NCBI RefSeq assembly: GCF_036245865.1 | Contig: NZ_BTTW01000004.1 | Span: forward strand, 186,001 to 250,000 | Length of the DNA: 64,000 nt | Direction: 5' to 3' | Source: Corallococcus caeni | GTDB taxonomy: Bacteria > Myxococcota > Myxococcia > Myxococcales > Myxococcaceae | In this document: positions 33,821 to 40,937 of the stretch, one piece after another | How the letters are laid out: each line of letters opens with the position of its first letter | How positions within the stretch are numbered: position 1 is the first letter of the stretch | Position numbers and translations under genes: made by a program | Notes under the pieces: model-generated | Seen by the model: only the letters and a program-made list of their open reading frames with translations | Databases searched by the model: none | What the model was told of the DNA's origin: nothing

Positions 33821-35203
33821 ATGCCCCGCGACTTCTCCCGACGCAGCCTCCTGAAGCTCCTGTCCGGCACGGCCATGGCGGCGCCCTTCGCGCACCTGCT
33901 CACCAGCTCCGTGGCCGAAGCGGCCGACGCCGCCCCCCTGCGCTTCATCGCCCTGTTCACCCCCCATGGCTTCCTGCCGGAGTACTGGACGCCCAAGGGC
34001 AGTGACACGGGCTTCAACATCGACTTCGAGAACTCCGTCCTCCAGCCGCTCCAGCGCCACCGCGACAAGCTGCTGGTGCTGGACGGCCTGGACTACCGCG
34101 TCCTCTACGAGCACGGCCGCACCGGCCACGAGGGCGGCCCCGTCACCTTCCTCACCGGCAGCGAGGTGGAGGTGTCCAGCGGTGACGAGCTGCCGTCCGG
34201 CCCGTCCCTGGACCAGGTGATTGGCAACGCGGTGGGCGGCGCCACCCAGTTCCGCTCGCTGCAGCTGCACGCCTTCGAGCAGTTCGGCGCCCAGCACGTC
34301 TACAACAGCATCTCCTTCACGGAGAACGGCTCGCGCGTGCCGTTCGAGCTGAACCCCGCCAACGTCTACAAGCGCCTCTTCGGCAGCCTGGGCGGCTCTC
34401 CCGCGGAGGCGCAGGCCATCCTGTCCAAGCGCAAGAGCCTCTTGGACTACCTCATCAAGGACGCCACCCGGCTGAAGTCCCGGCTGGCGGCCACGGAGGG
34501 CACCAAGCTGGACACGCACCTGGCGGCGCTGCGCGACATCGAGCGGCGCCTCACCAACACCGGGGCGCTCAACTGCGCCCGGCCGGACGCGCCCTCCGAC
34601 GCGCTGAGCGACCTGGGCGACATCAACAACATGCCCGGCCTCACCGAGCTGCACATGGACCTCATCGCCCGCGCGTTCGCGTGTGATTTGACGCGCGTGG
34701 TGACCATGACCATCCCCGGGCCGTCCATGCCGTGGATTGGCATCGACGAGGACATCCACAACGACATCGCCCACCGCACGGACACGCAGGGCGAGCCGGC
34801 GCGCACCCAGATCCGCCTGCGCATGGTGCAGGTGCAGCGGTGGTACGCCGAACAGGTGGCGCGCCTCATGGACAGCCTGAAGGCCATCCCGGAGGGCAGC
34901 GGCACGGTGCTCGACAACACCCTCATCCTGTGGGGGAACGAGCTGGGGGACGCCGCCGGCCACATGAACGTGTCCATCCCCACGGTGCTGGCGGGCGGCG
35001 CGGGCGGGAAGTTCCGCATGGGCCGCATGCTGTCCCTGCGCCCCGGCAAGGACCCGCTGGGCTCGTGGCCCGGCCCGGGCAGCCCGCTGCCGGGCGCGGT
35101 GGAGCACAACAAGCTGCTCACCTCCATTGCCCAGGCCTTCGGCGTGAACGTGGATCGCTTCGGCCACCCGGACTACACGGGCACGCTGCCCGGCCTCACC
35201 TGA
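33821..35203 (+). CDS. DUF1552 protein with Tat signal
   Basis: 460 residues. The N-terminus MPRDFSRRSLLKLL is a twin-arginine (S-R-R-x-L-L-K) export signal, followed by a hydrophobic stretch and cleavage near SVAEAAD. The body has DUF1552 features: LRFIALFTPHGFLPEYWTP, RDKLLVLDGLDYR, HEGGPVTFLTGSEVE, SLDQVIGN, and the late LIARAFACDLTRVVTMTIPGP and ILWGNELGDAAGHMN, with Asp, His and Gly positions like those of the alkaline-phosphatase-like fold. It is 12 bases downstream of the DUF1592 gene. Tat export suggests a cofactor-bearing folded protein. No reaction is known. Start chosen for the Tat motif. Confidence 0.82.
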   Translation: MPRDFSRRSLLKLLSGTAMAAPFAHLLTSSVAEAADAAPLRFIALFTPHGFLPEYWTPKGSDTGFNIDFENSVLQPLQRHRDKLLVLDGLDYRVLYEHGRTGHEGGPVTFLTGSEVEVSSGDELPSGPSLDQVIGNAVGGATQFRSLQLHAFEQFGAQHVYNSISFTENGSRVPFELNPANVYKRLFGSLGGSPAEAQAILSKRKSLLDYLIKDATRLKSRLAATEGTKLDTHLAALRDIERRLTNTGALNCARPDAPSDALSDLGDINNMPGLTELHMDLIARAFACDLTRVVTMTIPGPSMPWIGIDEDIHNDIAHRTDTQGEPARTQIRLRMVQVQRWYAEQVARLMDSLKAIPEGSGTVLDNTLILWGNELGDAAGHMNVSIPTVLAGGAGGKFRMGRMLSLRPGKDPLGSWPGPGSPLPGAVEHNKLLTSIAQAFGVNVDRFGHPDYTGTLPGLT

Positions 35204-35227
35204 GCTCCACCCGGGCTTGAAAAGACA

Positions 35228-35262
35228 ACGGGAGCGGACCCCAGGGGCCCGCTCCCGTTTTC
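35228..35262. terminator. Bidirectional intrinsic terminator
   Basis: AACGGGAGCGG (35228-35238) pairs perfectly with CCGCTCCCGTT (35250-35260); TTTTC follows on the plus strand, and the AAAAG at 35221-35225 gives TTTT on the minus strand. It sits between the stop of the DUF1552 gene and the stop of the minus-strand pectinacetylesterase-like gene, so it can serve both. Confidence 0.9.
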
Positions 35263-35286
35263 ATTTCAGGGACGACACGGAGGGGA

Positions 35287-36591
35287 CTACCCGCCGAGCG
35301 CGCCGTTGATGAGGGGCGCGAGGATGCTCATGCCCGCGTCTTCCTTGTTGTAGTTGTTGGCCGGCTCGTAGATGCGCACGCGCTGGTTGCCGTTGATGAA
35401 GCGGTCCAGGAAGACGTCCATGGGGACGAACTCGCTGTGGCAGGCCCAGGACTGCCACGGGCTGGAGACGTACTCGTACCAGTACTTCTTCTCCATCCGC
35501 TGGCAGGCGTGCGCGCCCACGAAGGTGATGATGGTGCTGCAGTGGCTGGCGTTGATGTCGCGCTGGTGCGGGATGAAGTAGCTGAAGTTGTTGTACTTCT
35601 TCAGCTCGTTCACGAACGCGTCCTGGTCCACCTTCCAGTACGCGTGGACGGACGCCTCGTCGTTGGGCGTCTTGAAGCGCTCATACGAATAGCGCGAGTA
35701 GTTGTAGTCCATCGTGTAGCCCGTGTACGCGAGCTGATCGTTCGGGAACTCCGTGGCCACCATGCGGTTGATGGTGCCCATGTCGCTGATGCTGAAGCTG
35801 GCCGGCAGCAGGCTGAACACGGAGTCCAGGTTCCACGACGAGCGGATCTTGTCGTGCAGCGGGCGCGACAGGGAGTTCGCGTTCGGCGCCATGAAGATGG
35901 GGCCGGAGTCGTTGATCATGTACCCCTTGGCCGGGTTGATGGCCTTGCGGATGAAGTAGTAGCCGGCGGAGGTGGACGTGCCGCCCGCGCTGTAGCCCGT
36001 GACGAGCAGCTTCTGCACGCTGGGGAACTGCTGCTTGGCGTAGTTCGCCGCGGCAATCGTGTTGGTATAGCCGGAGTGGTACCAGGTCAGCGGCGCCTGG
36101 CCGCCGGTGGTGTCCACGTACGTCTTGGCGTTGTTGCCGATGTGCACGTCGCCCGTGCAGTACGGCATGTAGACGATGTTCCAGCCCTTCGTGACGATGT
36201 CCTTGCGGTCGCGGAAGGGCAGGCCCGGGTCCGCCCCGTTGACGATGGGCGACACGTACTTGGCCGTGAACTGCGTCATGTAGTCGTCGGAGATGCCGTT
36301 GGGGTTCGCCGCGCCCAGGATGCCCAGGCGGCCGCTACAGGAATCGTAGTCCCAGCACGCGCCGCCACCTTCCATCATGAACAGCAGGTTGGGCGAACCC
36401 GTGCGGTGCACGAAGAACTTGTATTGCGAACCGTTGCCGCACTTCGTGCCGGGCAGCGTCACCTTCTCCCAGGCGTAGTTGTTTCCGCCGTCCACCAGGA
36501 CGTCGACGATGCCTTCCACCAGCACCTCGGCGCGCGCGGCGCCCACGGGGGCAGTGAGGGCCAGAAGGCTCATCCAGAGAAGACTTCTCAT
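35287..36591 (-). CDS. Secreted pectinacetylesterase/Notum-family protein
   Basis: 434 residues. Sec signal [27 protein letters not shown] precedes the ATG. The family core is intact: [33 protein letters not shown] (the oxyanion-hole GGG-A-C-W), the middle [18 protein letters not shown], nucleophile elbow [19 protein letters not shown], and SHCSTIITF near the end, where a His is expected. This is the pectinacetylesterase/NOTUM alpha/beta-hydrolase group: plant members deacetylate pectin, the animal one deacylates Wnt. With a pectate-lyase-like and a GH43 gene 14-16 kb downstream, a pectin-related role is plausible. Cys residues (C52, C86, C93, others) suggest disulphides, fitting an extracytoplasmic enzyme. 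Confidence 0.85.
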   Translation of the reverse strand: MRSLLWMSLLALTAPVGAARAEVLVEGIVDVLVDGGNNYAWEKVTLPGTKCGNGSQYKFFVHRTGSPNLLFMMEGGGACWDYDSCSGRLGILGAANPNGISDDYMTQFTAKYVSPIVNGADPGLPFRDRKDIVTKGWNIVYMPYCTGDVHIGNNAKTYVDTTGGQAPLTWYHSGYTNTIAAANYAKQQFPSVQKLLVTGYSAGGTSTSAGYYFIRKAINPAKGYMINDSGPIFMAPNANSLSRPLHDKIRSSWNLDSVFSLLPASFSISDMGTINRMVATEFPNDQLAYTGYTMDYNYSRYSYERFKTPNDEASVHAYWKVDQDAFVNELKKYNNFSYFIPHQRDINASHCSTIITFVGAHACQRMEKKYWYEYVSSPWQSWACHSEFVPMDVFLDRFINGNQRVRIYEPANNYNKEDAGMSILAPLINGALGG

Positions 36592-36871
36592 GCGGCTTCC
36601 TCCAAAGGGGGAGTGAATGGGGTTGCGGCCGCGAATGATACGTTTTTGGTTATCAGCCGGAAGCAGGGAAACTTCGCTACCGGTGAAAATAGTGAATTCC
36701 AGGTTGGGTGCAGCATTCCGTGGAAGAAGACTGCGATTGCCGCTTCGCGTCAGTCAGGGGTTGAGAAATGACGCGCAATGCCATGTCTTAAATGTATCAA
36801 TTGCGCAGCGCGTCGATGGCGCCGCCTGACGTGGGTTGCGGCGGCCGCGGGCCGCGCGGTATGGCCTTGGC

Positions 36872-37549
36872 ATGAGCACGCACGCGCGATGGAAGCTGCC
36901 CCTGGGCACTGCGGGAGTCCTGGTCCTGGCGGTGGGGGCGTGGCTTGTCTTTGGCGGACAGGCGCCGGAGGACGGCGCTCCGGCCGTGGCGCCCCCCGCG
37001 GCCCAGGCCTCCGCGCCGCCTCCGCCGGTGTTCGCGTCCACGCCCGCGGTGCCCCGCGCGAAGGACGGCGGGCTGGACCTGGTGGGCGCGGCGACGGCCC
37101 AGGTGCAGGCGGCGCCGGAGGAGGAGGCCGGCCCCTACCCGGTGGACCTGGAGGCGCTGCGCGCGAAGCTGCCGGGCAACCTGTACTGGGAGAATGATGT
37201 GCCCACGAAGGACCCGGAGGAGCTGCGCCGCCGCGACGCGGTGAAGGCGAAGTGGAACGCGCTCTACGGCAAGGTGCTGGCCAACGAGGCCACGGAGGAG
37301 GAGGTGCACCAGTACTACGAGCACCGCCGCCAGGTGTCCGAGGACGCCATCGCCTTCGCCACCACGGTGCTCCAGGACTACGGCGACAAGCTGCCCTCGG
37401 AGCACCGGGGCCTCTTGGAGTTGAGCGTGAACATGCACCGCACGCGGCTGGCGGAGCTCCCGCGCCAGGAGTCGGACGCGCTGGCGCGCCGGGAGGCCCA
37501 CGCCCAGCGGCAGAAGGAGTGGCGGACGGGCGGCGGCCGTCAGCCCTGA
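36872..37549 (+). CDS. Membrane-anchored helical protein of unknown function
   Basis: 225 residues. A single N-terminal hydrophobic segment (LPLGTAGVLVLAVGAWLVFGG) serves as signal anchor; a Pro/Ala-rich linker (PAVAPPAAQASAPPPPVF) follows. The C-terminal ~130 residues are a charged helical domain (LYWENDVPTKDPEELRRRDAVKAKWNALYGKVLANEATEEEVHQYYEHRRQ) with a distinctive W-N-x-L-Y-G-K stretch. The periplasmic side is the likely location. No enzyme motif is visible. A 280-base AT-richer gap separates it from the divergent pectinacetylesterase-like gene, and it converges on the HelD-like gene with 11 bases between stops. Confidence 0.6.
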   Translation: MSTHARWKLPLGTAGVLVLAVGAWLVFGGQAPEDGAPAVAPPAAQASAPPPPVFASTPAVPRAKDGGLDLVGAATAQVQAAPEEEAGPYPVDLEALRAKLPGNLYWENDVPTKDPEELRRRDAVKAKWNALYGKVLANEATEEEVHQYYEHRRQVSEDAIAFATTVLQDYGDKLPSEHRGLLELSVNMHRTRLAELPRQESDALARREAHAQRQKEWRTGGGRQP

Positions 37550-37560
37550 GCCGTCCGCCC

Positions 37561-39684
37561 CTACGCTGAGCCGTCCGCGCCGGGGAAGGTCCGGATGAGC
37601 GGCGAGCGCACGGCGGAGGAGGCCACCCACAGCTGGTGGGAGGAGCGGGTGACGGCGACGTGCAGCCTGCGGCGGGCCTCGTCGTCCGCGGGGTAGGCGC
37701 GCGCGGTGACGTCCGGCAGGACGACGTAGTCGAACTCCAGGCCCTTCACGTTGTCCACGTCCGTCACGTCCACGCCGGGCTCGAAGGAGAAGTCCCCCTC
37801 CAGCACCAGCCGCGCCCAGGGCATCTCCTTGATGACGCGGTGGAAGGACTGGGCGGCCTCGCGGCTGCTGGCGATGACGCCCACGGACGCGTGCGGCTCG
37901 CGCAGCACCAGGTCGCGCAGGGCGTCCCCCAGGAAGAGCCACGCCTGGGCCTCGTCGGGGAAGTGGTGGAAGCCCACCGGTGCGCCCTCGCGGCCGGCCC
38001 TGGCGGCGTTGGCCGGGGACTGGGTGCCCAGCACGTGCTGCGCCAATTCCACCACCGGGCGCGGGCAGCGGTAGGACACCTGGAGCCGGCAAGTGGCCGC
38101 GTCGCGGATGCCCAGCTCCTCCAGGGCCGCGTCCCAGCCGGCGAAGCCCGCCGTCGTCTGTTGCACCTCGTCCCCCGCGAGCGTGCAGCTGCGGCTGTCG
38201 CCGAGCAGCTGGCTGACGACGAAGAGCTCGAAGAGGGAGAAGTCCTCCGCCTCGTCCAGCACCACGTGCGCCAGCCGCTCCGCGCCCAGCGCGCCCCGCT
38301 GCGCCTTGAGGAACATGAGGATGGGCAGGTCGTCCGCGTCCACCGTGCCCGCGAGCGCGTCGGGCGTGTCCGCTTCGATGGCGCGCCCGTCCACGGTGAC
38401 GAGGCTGTCCGCGTCGTAGCCCTTGTACTGGCGCGCCAGCGGCGTGGCGGTCTGCTGCTTCGTGTGCTCCAGCACCTCCGCCACCACGGTGCGCGGCAAC
38501 TCGCCCTTCGCGTCCGCCACCACGGCCTCCAGGAAGGCGCGGTCCAGGTACGCGTCCGCCAGCTTGAGGCGCAGCCGGTCCAGCGTGGGCGGCAGGGCCT
38601 TGCCCTTGAACACGGGCACGCGGCCCGCCAGCGCGCGGCGCAGGGCGGGGTGGCGCTTGAAGCGCGTCACGAGCGCGGGCGTCTCCGGGGAGAGCTTGAT
38701 GCCCGGCAGGCTGAAGGCGGAGCGCGCGGTGGCCAGCGACCAGGACTCCAGCGTCTCCACGGACACCTTGCCCAGGCCCAGCGGCTCGAGCAGCCGGCGC
38801 GTGAGCCGGGCCAGGCCCGCTTCCGGGACGACGACCTTGGTGCGCGCCTGCGGGAAGGTCTTCGCGTCGTCGAAGACGACCTTGGCCAGCCGGTGCAGCG
38901 CCACCGTCGTCTTGCCGCTGCCCGCGCTGCCCAGCACCAGCAGGGGCTGCTCCGGGCCGGTGCTGACGGCCGCGTACTGCTCCGCGTCCAGGAGCGCCGT
39001 CACGCCGAAGGCGTCCTCCACGTGCGTGGCGCCCCGGCCCACGCCCAGGAAGCCCGGCCGCGCGGCGGTGCCGCTGCCGCCCGCGAGCACGGAGGCCGCG
39101 TCGCGCCCGCGCGAGTGCCAGCGGCCCTGGGCGTCGCGCTGGAGCAGGTGCGGGCCGGTGCTGATGCGGGTGAGGACGCCCTTCTCGATGATGACCAGCC
39201 GGCGCGCCTCCACCTCGCCCTCGGAGAGCCGGTCGCCGAAATACTCCTCGAACGCGTCGCCCTCCTCGTAGTTGTAGAAGACGCGCGCGACGGGGGCGAA
39301 CCTCCAGTCGATGACGCGCACCCCGGCGGCGAGGTTGGCGAAGCTGGTGCGGCCGAGCAGGTAGTCGCGCGCGCCCGTGGGGCCGGACAGCCGCAGGTGC
39401 GCGAAGTATGGCGCGTTCGCGTCCGGCAGCGGCACGGTCTCCTGCCGCTCCAGCATGGAGCGCACCTCGTTCATCTGGGTGAAGACGTGCGGCAGGTCCG
39501 CGGCGTGCGCCGTGGTGGCGTCGTCGCGCAGCACCGCCAGCTGGGCCATCAGCCCCTGGGTGTCCAGCGTGCGCTCCGCGGCCTGGCGGCGCGCTTCGGA
39601 GAGCGCCTGCTGGACGCGGGACAGCAGGGCTTCTTCCTCGGCGATGAGCGCGAGCGCCTCGGGCGACAGCTCCTGGCCGGCCAT
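37561..39684 (-). CDS. HelD-like SF1 helicase/ATPase
   Basis: 707 residues. An N-terminal helical hairpin (EEEALLSRVQQALSEARRQAAERTL) precedes a domain with FAHLRL..GARDYLLGRTSFANLAAGVRVIDWRFAPVARVFYNYEEGD; the G-R ... V-x-D-W-R-x-A-P-V-A-x-x-F-Y pattern near residue 115-135 is the signature of HelD (helicase IV-like) proteins. Then come Walker A LGSAGSGKTTVA (K258), Walker B HVVLDEAEDF, TLAGDEVQQT, and VDNVKGLEFDYVVLPD and HVAVTRSSHQLWV as motifs V and VI. HelD proteins in Gram-positives use such a motor to release stalled RNA polymerase; a similar job here is inference. AAGGAAAG precedes the ATG at 39684. An upstream in-frame extension to 40218 is rejected as non-coding in character. Confidence 0.8.
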   Translation of the reverse strand: MAGQELSPEALALIAEEEALLSRVQQALSEARRQAAERTLDTQGLMAQLAVLRDDATTAHAADLPHVFTQMNEVRSMLERQETVPLPDANAPYFAHLRLSGPTGARDYLLGRTSFANLAAGVRVIDWRFAPVARVFYNYEEGDAFEEYFGDRLSEGEVEARRLVIIEKGVLTRISTGPHLLQRDAQGRWHSRGRDAASVLAGGSGTAARPGFLGVGRGATHVEDAFGVTALLDAEQYAAVSTGPEQPLLVLGSAGSGKTTVALHRLAKVVFDDAKTFPQARTKVVVPEAGLARLTRRLLEPLGLGKVSVETLESWSLATARSAFSLPGIKLSPETPALVTRFKRHPALRRALAGRVPVFKGKALPPTLDRLRLKLADAYLDRAFLEAVVADAKGELPRTVVAEVLEHTKQQTATPLARQYKGYDADSLVTVDGRAIEADTPDALAGTVDADDLPILMFLKAQRGALGAERLAHVVLDEAEDFSLFELFVVSQLLGDSRSCTLAGDEVQQTTAGFAGWDAALEELGIRDAATCRLQVSYRCPRPVVELAQHVLGTQSPANAARAGREGAPVGFHHFPDEAQAWLFLGDALRDLVLREPHASVGVIASSREAAQSFHRVIKEMPWARLVLEGDFSFEPGVDVTDVDNVKGLEFDYVVLPDVTARAYPADDEARRRLHVAVTRSSHQLWVASSAVRSPLIRTFPGADGSA

Positions 39685-40009
39685 GATGTCTTTCCTTTCC
39701 GCCCGTGGGCGTGGGTGGCCGTGCAAGGTGAACGCTGGTCCCCGCTGGGTCAACCCGTTGGATTTTCGGGCCGTCTTGCTAAGGTGAGGATCGCGGTTGA
39801 CGCGCCCGCATGGGCTCCAGGGCGCTCCCGCACCGGCTCCCCATCCACCCCACCAGGTTGCCTCCCCAGGGGGTGGGGTAGATGTCCGCGACTGGTCGCG
39901 AACCCGGGGTGTCTGTCGAATGGCGGCGCGCGCCGGGGGAGGGTGGCTTCTAACGGCCCGCGCGGCTTGCTTCCGTCCGTCTCCATCCCGAACACGGAGG
40001 ATGCACCGG
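39685..40009. other. 325-base intergenic region between divergent genes
   Basis: It carries the leaders of the HelD-like gene (left) and the beta-barrel gene (right). A near-perfect palindrome, CGCGAC-TG-GTCGCG at 39887-39900, lies roughly 110 bases before the right-hand gene and could be an operator. A slightly AT-richer patch at 39760-39790 near the HelD-like side may hold its promoter, but no convincing -35/-10 pair is seen. No gene is evident. Confidence 0.5.
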
Positions 40010-40852
40010 ATGACCTCGAAGAACGCGCCGTTCCGCTGGATGCTGTCGCTCACCGCCTCGTTGGGAATCGCCACGTCGGCGGGGGCGCAGGAGCCGGAGC
40101 CCCAGACGGAGTCGGAGACAACGACCACCACCACCACCACGAAGACGACCCAGCAGGAGATGTCGGGGGCGATGCGGCCCGAGGGGCCCATGGGGCTGGA
40201 GTTCGCGGTGAGCGGCAACGTGGGCTTCGGCCTGGGCTACGTCTACACGAACGGCCAGGCCCCGTCCGGCGGCCTGGAGGACCTGAAGATCACCGACTCC
40301 GCGAAGGTCTCCTTCCCCATCATCGCGGAGCTGGGCTTCCGGGTGGCGCCCCGGTTCTACCTGGGCGTGTGGGGCAGCTGGGAGCCGGTGCTGACCAAGA
40401 CAAACGACCTCTCGTGCCCGGAGGGCTTCGACTGCGCCACCTACCAGTGGCGCGTGGGGCCGGAGGTCCGCTACCACATCCGGCCGGGCGCGAGCTTCGA
40501 CCCGTGGATTGGCCTGGGCGTGGGCCTGGAGATCCTCAAGAGCCACGTGGAGGGGGACACGCAGGTGCAGGCCGCGCCGGGTGTGTTCGTCCCCGCGCAC
40601 GTGGACACGCACGTCACGGACCGGGGGCCCACCATCGCGCGGCTCTCGCTGGGCGGCGACGTGCGCGTGACGCGCGCCCTGTCGGTGGGGCCCATCATCA
40701 CCGCGTCCGTGGGCCAGTACACGGTGCGCACCGGGACGCAGACGGTGGACATCACCGGCGTGGGCAGCCGCGACCAGGGGCTCACGCCCGTGGATGACGG
40801 CTTCCACGCGCTGTTCACCCTGGGCATCCGCTTCGCCGTGCTCCCCATGTAG
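40010..40852 (+). CDS. Outer-membrane-type beta-barrel protein
   Basis: 280 residues. The ATG at 40010 is nine bases after GGAGG (an ATG at 40001 abuts it and is unlikely). The signal peptide MTSKNAPFRWMLSLTASLGIATSAGAQ is cleaved after AGA. A Glu/Thr-rich segment with a run of eight threonines follows, then alternating hydrophobic strands typical of a beta-barrel: GLEFAVSGNVGFGLGYVY, PIIAELGFRVAPRFYLGVWGSWEPV, YQWRVGPEVRYHIRPGASFDPWIGLGVGLEIL, and a terminal strand ending in LGIRFAVLPM. Two cysteines (LSCPEGFDCATY) probably form a loop disulphide. It resembles OmpA/OmpW-like barrel proteins; ligand or role unknown. Confidence 0.72.
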   Translation: MTSKNAPFRWMLSLTASLGIATSAGAQEPEPQTESETTTTTTTTKTTQQEMSGAMRPEGPMGLEFAVSGNVGFGLGYVYTNGQAPSGGLEDLKITDSAKVSFPIIAELGFRVAPRFYLGVWGSWEPVLTKTNDLSCPEGFDCATYQWRVGPEVRYHIRPGASFDPWIGLGVGLEILKSHVEGDTQVQAAPGVFVPAHVDTHVTDRGPTIARLSLGGDVRVTRALSVGPIITASVGQYTVRTGTQTVDITGVGSRDQGLTPVDDGFHALFTLGIRFAVLPM

Positions 40853-40937
40853 CGCCGGAAGGAGCGGGACGTTTCCTGGAACCTGGGGACCGGGGGTGGT
40901 GTCTGGGGGCGCGACTCCCCACCTCCCCTGAGGGTGC

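Noticed and set aside
36592-36871. Promoters in the AT-rich gap between divergent genes
   Set aside because: TTGAGA and TTAAAT-like boxes are present but not at 16-18 base spacing, and no sigma-54 TGGCAC-N5-TTGC is present.
37636-40797. Open frame of 1053 codons on the plus strand opposite the HelD-like gene and across the barrel gene
   Set aside because: It crosses two well-supported genes in other frames and lacks any motif.
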